Position numbers and translations under genes: made by a program | Origin: Sabethes cyaneus | Lineage: Eukaryota > Arthropoda > Insecta > Diptera > Culicidae | Reading direction: 5' to 3' | Assembly (NCBI RefSeq): GCF_943734655.1 | Contig: NC_071354.1 | Location: 1,957,001 to 2,021,000, forward strand | DNA length: 64,000 nt | Shown: piece after piece, positions 35,501-47,100 of the stretch | How the letters are laid out: the number at the start of each line of letters is the position of its first letter | Numbering within the stretch: position 1 is the first letter of the stretch | The notes under the pieces: generated by a model | Seen by the model: only the letters and a program-made list of their open reading frames with translations | What the model was told of the DNA's origin: nothing | The model's database searches: none

Positions 35501-36659
35501 AACAAGGACGCCAAACGCGACACAAAAGATAGCTATTTAGTTGTCGAGAACTAATTTCGTCCTAGCCTGTGGCGCCTCTCTGCGGACCATCAGCAGTACG
35601 GAGTGTGTGTGCGATACAGACCAGGGAAAATCAATACACCCTCCACGTCGGAACAAAGGCGGTTGATGTAGGCATTGGACAGCCTAGTTTTGGCACTCAT
35701 CAAGCCAGCCAGTCGGAGTGAGAGTGTGACGAATTATAAACATCGTTCGTTGGGGGAATAGCCGGAAGTAACGACCATAAAGTTGCACTGCTTCTGTGGC
35801 CGGTCACATGCGCCGCCGCCACCGCCGTCGCTGGTCGCTGCAAATCCGAAAACCGGAGGCAGGCTGCTGTGTTTGGCTAGTGCTACAGTAAATTCATTAC
35901 ATTAATGCGATTGCAACGGTCTATGAGGTGGAATTTGAGATTTTAGATGTTTCAAATTACAAACCTGACAATGTCAGTTATCTGCGTGCTGATCCTAGAC
36001 TTTATTTAACAGTAGATACGGAATCAGTGCACTCTCATAAAAATCGACTCACAAAAAAGTTAATTATTTGCAAAAGTTAGGCGAATATTATCTCTATGCA
36101 ACGCTTTAAAAAGTTAATTTTGTCCTTAACAAAACACAGCTTGAGAAAAACGAAAAAGAAGAAAAATGAAATAATAAAATTTTGTCTTCTTTTTCTTTTT
36201 TCTCTGTGCTTTGTTTACGAAACTCAAAAATGTTATAAAAGTCTTTGCCAAGCTACTACCAACAAAATAAAAAAAAGTTTGTTCCAATACGTTGTGTAGT
36301 TTCTGAGAAAAAGGTACATAAAGTTTAAAAATCATGGTTTTTCAGGAGCGGCGTTTTATTCCGCCGAGATTGTTATGTGTATGATCGTTTTTCGGCCACT
36401 TCCCGTGGTCGGATCATTACAAATTTAGTATCAAAATAAGCGGAAAAGATTGCAGAATCAAAATATGAAATAAAAAAATAATGATTTTTTCAAAATTTTT
36501 AGTCGTTTATGTCCCCTTAACTTTTCTGAGATTTTATATTTTTCGATTACTAGCTGATCCGGCAAACTTCGTACTACCACTAATTGAACTATATGACGAA
36601 AATTATAAATTTTTGTATGTACGTAGGGTCTCTCTATTTCTGATATCGGTGGTGCATGC
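32577..36659. other. single-copy non-coding DNA
   Basis: No supportable gene. GC-rich islands occur at 32840-33140, 34600-34800 and 35700-35880 (GCC-repeat-like). At about 36545 the sequence AGCTGATCCGGCAAACTTCG resembles an end motif of a dispersed insect repeat, but no partner end was found. Frames up to 106 codons have no motif. Confidence 0.45.
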
Positions 36660-37450
36660 TTGCGATATGGCTGGGGCAGCGTAGCCTCCCGACTTTCACC
36701 AGAGGTAAGATGTTCCGTAGATTGGCTCCGCCGTCCCAAGGTTTTAAGTAATGATGCCATAGTCCTCTGCTAGGAGTTCCTCTTGTTTTGACGCCCGCTC
36801 ACACCTTCAATAGCCTTGTTATACGGGACGGGACCGCCATGTTATAGAATACGGGACCGTCCATCGACTGTTTCTATAGAACTCGAGAGTGCTATAGAAA
36901 CTCGCGCGTAGAACATCACTCATTTCAGGGTAGCTATGATCAGCCGTATTATTTAGTTTGTCCGGATAACCGTTTTTGTACACTAACTGTCATAACTCTT
37001 CGCACCTAACTGTATCGTATGCTTCCTTGAAATCCACGCAAATATGATACGTGGGCATATTGTGCTACCGACATGTCGGAAGGAATTGTCTGACTGTAGA
37101 ATAGTTGTTCAAGTTATTCACGATCCCTGTCCTGCTCCTGACGCTTTTTTTCCTAAGGATCATGGTCAACTTACTCCGCGCTCGTTGATACTTTGCTAAA
37201 TTTTCACATCACTTATCAAGTTGAATTCTGATCCTAGCTAAGCTAAGCTAAGATATTTTTCCCCTCCAGCGAATGCTGGCGTTTCTCGTCAAATCAACCA
37301 TTCCGTGCGCTTGAGGTTTCTTCTCCTAGCACCGCGGTTGAGGCTTCATCGACGGTTAATCGTATCCTGTCCCATCCATCTTTGAGTGTTGATTTACATA
37401 GCTCCACAGAGGAAGGTATAACCCCGTTTAGCAGGCGCTCGCTTCTGGCG
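36660..37450 (-). pseudogene. decayed LINE relic, same family (first of two)
   Basis: Nucleotide similarity to 16049-18545 in the same orientation. For example, GCCGTCCCAAGGTTTTAAGTAA at about 36730 matches the 16827 region upstream of the FADD codons, and ACTGTATCGTATGCTTCCTTGAAATC at about 37010 matches the AYDTV region. It then jumps past part of the RT into the linker (ACGCTTTTTTTCCTAAGGATC). No reading frame survives. Confidence 0.75.
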
Positions 37451-37773
37451 GGTTGTTTAATTGTTTATTCGAGGAGCACCGTCGGTAGTTTTTAGCATAC
37501 ATATGCTACGCTCGGAACACTGAAGCTACGTAATGATACACGCCAATATCCGCACTCCGTAAGAAACGTATGTTGATATTTCAGAAACACCGGTGATTCG
37601 ATAGATTTGGTTCAATGTTCGTTAGTCAGGTGATCCGCGGGTGGCCTTGTGGTTAACTTTGCAAGAAAAAAAAGTAATTCTGATCAACAGCCCTCGAGAA
37701 GCTCTAAAGTTATCAGTCGTCTAGTGTGCAGGTCATGGACCCGATAACCGGTCTCGATACATCGCTTCCCTTC

Positions 37774-39311
37774 CATTGGCGTAGCTAGAAAGCTTCCCTG
37801 GGAGGAGCCTAGGGGATGCCTTCCAAAAAAAGTTCACTTTGATGAAAACTTATATAAGCGCCATCGTCGTCATTGTCGTCAGCAGCATAGAGCCGGAGTG
37901 GCTCATGCTGTTTCAAGCAGTCCTCGCCATTCAACTTGATCTTGCACTCGTCGCCAATTCCCCAGTCGTCTCAAAATTTGCAAATCACTTTCGAACTGGT
38001 CGAGCCATCCTGCAGGTAGAGCCCCCTTGTTCCTGGTACCGGTGGGGTTGTTGAAAACAACTATTTTCGTCGCATCGTCATCCGGCATCCTTACGACGCG
38101 TTTGGACTACAGTAGCCTACCGACTTTCACTAGATGTGCAAGCAGCGCCTGTAGCTCGTGATTCATATGCCTCCACCAGTCTCCGCTTTCAGTTTGTACA
38201 AATATCGGCTGTAGCATTTTCCGCTCGAACACGGCAAGGGTGCATATGTTCTCCGTAAGCAGCGCCACGACTTCAACTCCGTAAAAACTACCGATCTCAT
38301 AATGGTTTTGCACATTGTCAGCTTCGTATGGCGACTATCGTAGCTTCTTGATCGTAGCGTTTGGAGCTTGCTTGGAGCTGGCCCTTGGTAATAATTGTGT
38401 CGCTCGTTTCGATACCTGCTTGTCGGATGCATACACAATAAGCCGACACCTTGTATAAGCCATCGCTGCACCTCAAAGTAGTTCAAGAATGTCTCCGAGA
38501 CGAAACATACACTCGATCCAATGTAACGCTTACCAGTTCGGTCCGTTTATGTGGGGACCTTGTTCTTGCAGTATCTGCCATATAAGTGGGCTCGATCGAC
38601 TGTATCGTATGCTGCCTTAAAAACAACAAAGATGTGACTCGTGGGCACATTGTACTCCCAATATTTCTGCAAAATCTGCCGGATGGTTAAAATATTATCT
38701 GTAGTTCAACGAGCTCCGTTTAAGCCTGCCTGGTAATTCCCTTCGCAACCATATGCTATCGGTGACAGCCGGTGTAACAAGATCTGGGAGAATACCTTGT
38801 AGGCAGTTTTAATAACGCTACGCCTCTCCTTCCATCAATTTCCATCGGTTACTTCTCCTCCTCACAAGTCATAGAAATTACCCAGTGTAGAGCCGTTGCC
38901 AGTGTTTCGCGGACATATTTGTAAAGCTCTGCCGGTAGACAGTTCTTACCAGTGACTTTATTGGTCTTCAGCAACTCGATTTCTCGTTTTACTTCTTAGA
39001 GATCAGGTTCTGGGCTATTGCTATCTTCCATGGGCCTCCCAGGTTAACTTTCGTGCCACCTCCTTTTGCAATTTCGCCATTGAGGTGTTCACCGAAGAAC
39101 TGCTACCACTTGAAGACCATCTCGAGCTCGTTTTTGATTAGATTCCCTTTCTCGTCCCGTAATTACAAAGCTGTTGATATTCGTTTGGGTTTTGTAGGAG
39201 AAAAATTCGGAGGGAACTATTTTTGGGAACATATCCACTGAATTCTTTCTGGTTTTCAAATGGTGAAAATTTCTGGAAGGGCACTAAGCACCCCCTCTAG
39301 CTACGCCAATG
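37774..39311. mobile_element. 1.5-kb element with CATTGGCGTAGCTAG ends
   Basis: CATTGGCGTAGCTAGA at the left end is inverted at the right end (TCTAGCTACGCCAATG). TTC flanks both sides (37771-37773 and 39312-39314). Just inside both ends are related GGG/CCTTCC blocks. Most of the interior (37860-39170) is an unrelated LINE relic, so the original element was only about 0.2 kb or has lost its own coding part. Superfamily not assigned. Confidence 0.7.
37860..39170 (-). pseudogene. decayed LINE relic, same family (second of two)
   Basis: It starts at the 3' end (CAGCAGCATAGAGCCGGAGTG, matching 16064-16085) and proceeds through NNPTGTRNKGALPAGWLDQ, MNHELQALL, the RT region and the linker (GTTCACCGAAGAACTGC) to 39170. 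The RT is interrupted by many stops and deletions, and the FADD segment is missing. It lies wholly within the 37774-39311 element. Confidence 0.85.
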
Positions 39312-39600
39312 TTCCCTACCGCCCTGGACGTTTATATCTCCGATGACAATTCTGATGTCCCGTGGCGAATAACTTGTACGTCACCTCCAGCTGCACCTAG
39401 AAGGCTTCCTTCTCGTCATAGGGTATACCTTCGTCCAGGCTTCATTTTGGTCATCTTATGCATACAGAGGCAGAGCAATCTGCTTTCGTTTTCTGTTGAA
39501 CCGTTTCCTCTCCCTCCGGACGATGCCGGAATACTGTTTTCTCTTACGACCACTCATCTTGCGCAGAAGGAGCACAACGATAAGCAGAGCTAAATTTTTT

Positions 39601-39643
39601 CCGTTGTCTGAATGATTTTCAGACAAAATCATTTAGATAACGG
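39601..39643. repeat. short imperfect hairpin
   Basis: CCGTTGTCTGAATGATTTT, a 5-base spacer CAGAC, then AAAATCATTTAGATAACGG: a 19-bp stem with two mismatches. It is too short for a usual miRNA precursor, so it may be a remnant foldback. Confidence 0.6.
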
Positions 39644-40033
39644 ACAGACTAGTTATGATTCCTTGAAAAAGCTTTAAAAATAAAAGCGAAACGTCGGAGA
39701 GTAACTAAAAATTTGTTACGATTTTGGTTTGACTACATACGCCATTTCCCAAAAAAAAGCAATATTTTTACGTAATTATGGCCAAATATCGCCATGGTTT
39801 TCTCTCAGGTAGTCCCTTATGTGTACGTCAGTATTTTTATGGTAAACGACGTTTTTCTATATATTCTATATATACAATATTCATCGAAAAGAAATTATGT
39901 TAAATCGGTTTTCATTGTATTGTGAAGGAACGATGGGTACGTATCAGAGATTGGAAAATTCGAAAAATGAATAAGGTTTATTTCTAATTCCCGTCGTAGT
40001 AAGGAAAGCCACTCTAATTTTCATCATTTCTTA

Positions 40034-41108
40034 GGCGACATCCATTTAGTACGTCACGCAAATTTTGACCAAAATCAACCCCCCCTACCCCCCTCGTCAC
40101 ATTTCGTCACACATTCGGTGACCCCCCTGAGAAAATAAGTCACGTCACGGCAACCCCCCCCCCCCTCCTTCACAACAAAAAAATTAAATATTGATTTCAA
40201 CCTTTTTATTTAAAGCTATCAAATGAATTTCAGCAAATAAAAAAAGGAAAATTTTTGAGCTTATAAGTCATCGATTCACGGATTTTGAAAATATCAGAAG
40301 TCGCTGATGTGTCGTCGATGAATGTTTCGCGCAAATCCACGTCCTTTACATCCATCCACTCAAATTCGTCTGATCTAGTTGAAAGAATCAGGATTCCTGC
40401 TGACGTCTTGCAGCAACACGCCTTGGAAGAACTTTTCTGACGGATTTCGTCATTTTGTGTATTCATTCAATCGTGCAATCATTCAACACTACCTTAGATG
40501 CGAAATTTAGTCCGCAAGTGGCATAAACTCTATTCTTCAGAGAGCTTTTGAGTGAGGGGCAGTATAAATTATACTGAAAAACCTTAAAAGCAGCAGTGGA
40601 ACTTCGGTATGAGTTTATGTTAATCGATTGAGTTCAGCACGAATATCAAGGGAAAACATTGCCATGGGTCTCTGGTAGCACCCCGTAGCCTCTCAGGAGT
40701 TTGTGCGACTGCTATTTGCGGTTGCAAAAATCTTTTAGGCAAGACGGTACTCAAGTAGCTCTTCAGCGGTGTACTGCATATTCTGTAAAGCCGTAATGGA
40801 GAGTTCATACTACATAGAAGAATAAATGAGTGCTGTTCACACATATATGTTGAAAAAAAGTTTTCATTCAAAAAATTTAACTATTTGTTTTAAAATTCAT
40901 CAGAACGTTAATTTTATAGAAACCTTCAATAGTTGTATCTTAAAAGGAAGGCTAAATTATAATATCCCGAATAAATTTTCCGTTTGATTTTTTTTTCATG
41001 TGACGTCACATAACTTCAAACCCCCCCTCCCCCCTACGTCACAAATCGTCACGATTAGGTCTACCCCCCCTCCCCCCTATAAGCGTGACGTACTTTATGG
41101 ATGCCGCC
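40034..41108. mobile_element. 1.08-kb TTA-flanked element with GGCGACATCCAT ends
   Basis: GGCGACATCCATTTAGTACG and, inverted, GGCGGCATCCATAAAGTACG (both followed by TCACGC) are bounded by TTA at 40031-40033 and 41109-41111. C-rich runs lie inside both ends. Short minus-strand frames at 40466-40230 and 40871-40620 could be transposase remnants, but no motif is visible. The TTA duplication suggests PIF/Harbinger. Confidence 0.8.
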
Positions 41109-41111
41109 TTA

Positions 41112-44100
41112 GGTAGATTTAAAAAGTACTCCAAAAGTTCTTGTGCTGACTTGACTCCAACACACTTACCTTCCGATCCGTGCACTTCGAAATCACTAAA
41201 AAGCGATTATTAAAGCATTTTATTGAAATTACGCAACTTACCTTATTACTTAAATTCGTCGTACCGTTTTAAAATCCGCCCATCAAAATTTTTCATCGCA
41301 ATAATGTTTACGAAGCTAGCGCACATGTATTTGTGTAGGACGGCATGACAAATGTTATTCTGCAAGATTTCTGCTAGTTATGCAAGTTTTCCCGGCTGGA
41401 GACTAACGACAATGCGTTGCGTAAGTTGTTTCCATTTTATAAATGAAGAAAAATTGAAACGATTAGTCGACATTTTCTTCTTCGTCGCACGGAAAAACGT
41501 CGGAAATTTGGCTGCTACGAATTCTTTAATGGAAAAAAGCATTTAAATAGATCTCAGCTCACTTTGATTGATCGCGTATGATAGTCAACAAACTAAAATA
41601 TTAGGAAATAACTAATTTTGCATTGTATATCATAAAAATCGCTTATATTTTTAACAATTTGTGTTGGATAGGACGGCAATAGGCAATTACGACGAATCAG
41701 CAACATACCCTATATACGCCGAGCATCGGCAAACGGTTTTATCATGAGAAAAACAGAGACGCGAATGGTTCAATACGCTATGACTAGTGACCCACATACT
41801 TTCACACTTCATAGCATCGCTGAATATACGAATATCGAGCGCAACGCAAAAGTGCGAAATAACACCTTCTTCTGCTTCTAAAGTTACTAACACTACTTTA
41901 AACTAATCTGGTGATGGTGATACTATTTTGAATTCTTGCCGGCGTCCTCGGGTATTCTAAACCCGCTAAATCTATCACACTCAATTTTCAATATTCCATT
42001 TTTAAACGAATTCCGATGTTCACCGATGTTCACGATGAGGTTATGTTCGTGATGAGATTCAAAGCTGAAGGATGCATTATCGGCGAAGCAGGCCAATAGT
42101 ATATGTTCATGAGGGATGTTCATCGATTCAAATAAGCTTCAAATTCATAGAAAAGCGAAGTTTTGTAAATCATGCCTAACGTCTATTATGCCTAGCGTCA
42201 TTAAGCCTGCCATCCATTTTGTATATCGTCTATTATGCCTAACGCCCGTATGCCAATTGTCGGGCACCCTTGAGCAACTAAGTGGGTGCACGCGCAGTAT
42301 TCTATGCGTTATCTGGGGGATTGCTGTATAAGTGTTTTGATTAGTATCACACTGCCTGCTGGAACGAGTAACATAAGTTTTCAGTTCTACTCTGATCAAA
42401 CATTTTTCGCCATGTCAGAACCAGTATTTTTATCCATCGTTTGTTATCTTGAGTTTATTTGTATCCTGCCTTTTCAAAATAAGCACAGCAAGGCTGGAAG
42501 GTACATTTCGTTTTCGGATCCGTTGTGCTTTTATTTGACGTACTTCAGACAGATTTCGTATAGTTTCTGAAAATAAAATGAATTTCTTTTTGCGCGGAGC
42601 GTATTCACGTTCAAATACTGGGATGCGGGCATAGAAATTTTCACGCTAATTTATTCTGCAAACTAAAATAAATTTATGCAATGACTGCTAATAGAATAGA
42701 AAAGCTAATTTCAATATTTCCAGAATTTTATGTTTGGCTTCCTGCCAGCAAGATTTAGCAATAAATAGCATTTTTATAAATGAAGTCAAATTTTTTCAAA
42801 CAAATAAATAGCTCCTTTTTCGACATTTCATCCCCAGCACACACTCAATGAGCGACAGGGCAAGGTAATATTTTTCAATTGAGCAGCACGAGCTTTTCTG
42901 CCTACCAATTGCTTGACGTTTTTCTTTCCCCCACTGCCTGCGGAAAGCAACTGTGTATACGGTGCAAAACACCCCACAACGTAAACATTAGCCATCGCCG
43001 TTGGTATAGGAAGCGTAAAAATCATTGTTATGTACTAATTTTTTGAAATATTAGAATACTTTGTCGGCTTGGTTCGCAATTGCGAAAAGCGGCGTCCTCG
43101 GAAAACAAAGCTAGGCGCCGGTTCGGTTCTGCGAACGAAGGAGAAGCAAAATAATCACTTCATTTCGTGGAAACATGCGATGTATTTTCCCTTATGCCGA
43201 TTGGTGGCCATACAGCGTTACTATGAGTTGTGGCACCAAATGACTGCTCAGCAATTTCCAACTACTTTTAGCGCTTTTCCGGCTGGCCGCTTGCACGGTC
43301 GGCGAATATTATGCTTGCGAGTGTCGAGTGGGCGTATCATTAGTTAAGGTAATGTGCTTTCACGCGGAAACCGGCTCAAATGTGTGGAAATTATGACAAA
43401 CATTAGCGCTAATTTACAGCAAGAATTATTCGCTGCTTGGCAAATAGAGAAATTACTGAAATTATGCGAGAGATCGATGTTTGCTCAAAAACGAACCATT
43501 ACGCAATTGCCAGTAGCTAATGGTTTCCAGTGATTAACGTCAACCGCTGTAATTGATTCACATTCTGATTAATTCGTAGTTAGTGAAACAAAAAATTTTG
43601 AAGAAAATGCTCCACTCGATCGATCGGCAGGAAATTTCTAATTTGACAAGTGAACATATTCGAACTCATTCATAAAAATAAAAATTATTGTTTAGTACAT
43701 TCATCGCGCATTTAGTTCAGCCTATTTAAAAACACTCATTAACCATTTCGAAACCAGCATCAATCAATGTTTCCCTCGAGCGCAGTCCTCTTTGAAATGG
43801 AGGAACGCGAATGAAAAAAAACGGCGAAACATAAACCCAAAGGTAACGACGGCCATAAATAATAATCCAAACAACAAAAGTAATAATTGCGGCGTACGGA
43901 GAGGCTCTTCTCCGCCTGATGGAGCCGATCGATGGGCGGAAGGAAGGAAGAAAAAAAAACCGAAAGGATCGACCGGGCAGGACTTTGATATATGTGCAGC
44001 TCGTTTTCACTTTTATTTCGGCGCTTGTTTAGCATGCGAATTGCATTAGTAGAGCATGACGGTGAGCGGAGGTCCAATAAAAGTTGAAAATAGGACGAAA

Positions 44101-47100
44101 AGAGGAACGGTCAGTTAGGATGAGATCAAAAGAAAAGATGTCCGAACCAGGAATACAAGGAGCGGCAGGTTGGCCGAAAACATAAAAAGAACGCACGAAA
44201 CTGTAATCGTCGAAGGAAGGGCGGAGGGAAAAGGTTGCAAGCATCAGTTATAAATTTTTTAGAAGATGTAGAAGGTGTATAATTTTCACCACTCTGCCTC
44301 GTTTGTTTGCGTTTTTCTCCGTCGGCTGGCTTGCAAAATAGGTCCTTTGGCTGCTTGAGGACAGGAAATATATTATTAATTATATGGTACGGGCGCCGGC
44401 AGCGGCCGGGAAGTACGAAATGAAGAGCGGATGGTGAATCGGCTCAAGGACTCGCAGAAAGGAATAGCACTTGGCTCAAGGGCAGCGGGATAATGTCTTT
44501 TAAATTATATAATTATGTGTTAAACTCCCTCTGCTCGGTCGGCCACACGCTGGCCGATGTTTTATGCTTTCAATGCCTTCCTACTTTTTAATGAGGCTAT
44601 ATATTTTAGAAACAAAAGTCGGTCGGTTTCGCCTTTGCGGTGTTCTTTTTCCTAGAAACGGAAGCGTGCTTGAGCTAGGCGCGTATTGATTTTTCCACCG
44701 GAGCTCCAGTCCCGAAGGACTGTCTGGCCTTTCGGCGAAAAACAGTCCAAATTAATGACCTCTGGCGCTTCGGTGACCGGATTGAAGTTAAAAACCAGCA
44801 AAAAAACGGAGGAGAAAGGAGCTTCGGTACTGCGTCCCGGGAGAATACAGGGACAATTGCAGATGGCTCTTTTGGTTTGCCGAATGTTTTTTTTTGTTGC
44901 ATACGTCATTTGAGATAATTGCCAATTGACGCTAGTGAGTCACGTGTTCCTAAATGTCATTCCGCCCGGACAGGCACACAGCCGTTTCTGCCATAAAGAG
45001 TGCTAAATAGGGGCAGTTCCACACACTCCAGGCTCGATGTGTTGCAAATGACGCCCCTAGAGTAGTAATTAAACAGGATTAGCTGTCATACGCGTTGGCA
45101 GCCTGTGCCGGGTTACGGGGCCAAACCGTGCTCAAGTGTTGGTGGATATTAGAAAACTGAAGAACACTGTCAGCTGCTCTTGCCCGGTTTTGATTGACGT
45201 AAGAACGAACCGCACGATTGATGTTGGAATTGGGAGAAAGTTTAGCTGACGTTTACAGTAAACCGCAACATGTTTGCTTGGGATGGAAGTCAGTCAAGTG
45301 AAGGTGAGTCAAAATTAAATTAAAAGACTTTTTGAATTTATTTGTTCTACAAGCGTGTAGGGTGCCATATCTTTGCATATTAGCGTTGATTGGAGGAAAT
45401 GCTTATCAAATTAGGTACTATACTGGTTCGTTTCATTGTGCCTGATTTTTATTTTCAAATAAAATAAATTCAAGTTTGTCACGAGGTTTTTGAGTCATCG
45501 TAAATCTCGCACGTGCATAATACCTTTCGATATAAATTAACGAATTGTGGTTGATTATGTAGTACCATGTAATTACTGGCTTTACAAGAAAATTTTCGAA
45601 GATCCTAGTTAGTCTCATACAACCGGTGCTTACCTAGTAAGTATCGTTTCGTATGGTCATTTAGCATCGTTTGCTTTCGTGTCTCGTTTGTTGCATTTTT
45701 CCGGCTGTTTTTGGAGATCATTTTGAATCCATTTGAGCTCACTTAGCAACGTTTGTCTCAGGACGGCTTTCTTTCATAGCAACAAATGTCTATCGATATG
45801 TAATAACTGCTCGCGTGCGACTTCGAGCACATCGAATAGGTTGATAGCATATTCAGTGTCGGTAAACTGATTTCCATAGCAGTTTCGTGATGGCCTGCCT
45901 CGGTGGATCCAGATCAATTCCTTTCCACTAACAACAACTCCTTCCTGTGACACCTGTGAATGATGCAGAGGATTCCTCGGTCTCTAGTAGCAGCAAGTGT
46001 CGGACTAACATTCCTTTCCTTCCCAAATTGACCTGCATGGGCGTGGTCAGCTTTGCTATCGATCATCACAAAAAACTGAGAATGATCTGCTACTCCCAAG
46101 CATCATTTTGATGCTTCTTTGTGCAACTTCAGCTGATCTAGATCAATCGCGGGCAACTCACGGACGGTCAAACTATGCTATGCTATGCTATGCTTGAATT
46201 AATTTGTTCTACAGGTGCTCTCATTTTAAATTTGCATTTTCTTAAATGATTTAAGGTTAAATTGTAATCTTTGATGATATGAGTTCTTACTGAGAATTGT
46301 AATACAGTTTAAAGGTATGTAAATTTGAAACACTTACAAGTGCCGTGAAAGGTTATTCGTCTGTTATTTCGTGTATGACACATTCCAGCGATACGGGACA
46401 CCATGTCCACCACGTAAATCGGTTCCTATTTGACGAAATTCCTGGCAGATAAGTGGAAAGTAAAAACCTCTGAAATCACTAATTTATAAGTTATTTGTCA
46501 AAAATTTGGTGAAGCAAGTACCAATTTACAAAGTAAAAATGGTTACTAATTGTGTCCCGTAACGCTGGAATGTGTCATATGTGAGTAGATTCTAAAAGCA
46601 ATTTTAAAATATTACATTCAGTCCGCGGTTGACAATAAGACAAAAATGTTTTCGAATTGATAATTGCGAAAAATTCGGACCAAAGAGCTGAATAAGTCAC
46701 AGTTTCATGATACATTCTAGTTTACCATTATCGTTGCATAGTAATTAAAACAAAATTATGCTGTGAAAAATTAAAAATAAACTGAGACCGTTTTAGAAAA
46801 TTACTTCGAGCAGCATTGTTCACATCTTTTGAAATACTACTTTCAATATTCAGGTTATAAACTCCGATACCAGAATAATTACAAATTACTTTCTTGCTTC
46901 TGACACCGAGGCCAACGCACATTCATAACTGTTTCCCGGAGCTGATTGTTCAAGGTCTCATTCAACCGTCATTCGTCGCCCATCCGACGATAATAATTGT
47001 TATGCAAGGTCCGGAGGCGGTAGGCCCATCGCACTAATTTATCCTTCCGCTTCGATGTTGTTTGCGTTTGTGGACTATATTAGGTACCTAACTGTAAATG

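Noticed and set aside
37620..37765. tRNA- or SINE-like head (GTGGCCTTGTGGTTAAC, later CCGGTCTCGATAC)
   Set aside because: Putative A and B boxes are more than 100 bp apart and no cloverleaf can be drawn.
45640..46150. Minus-strand coding-like stretch with LFDVLEVAREQLLHIDRHLLL
   Set aside because: Only about 65 codons look coding, with stops within and frequent stops upstream; no family recognised, so left as a note in the non-coding stretch.
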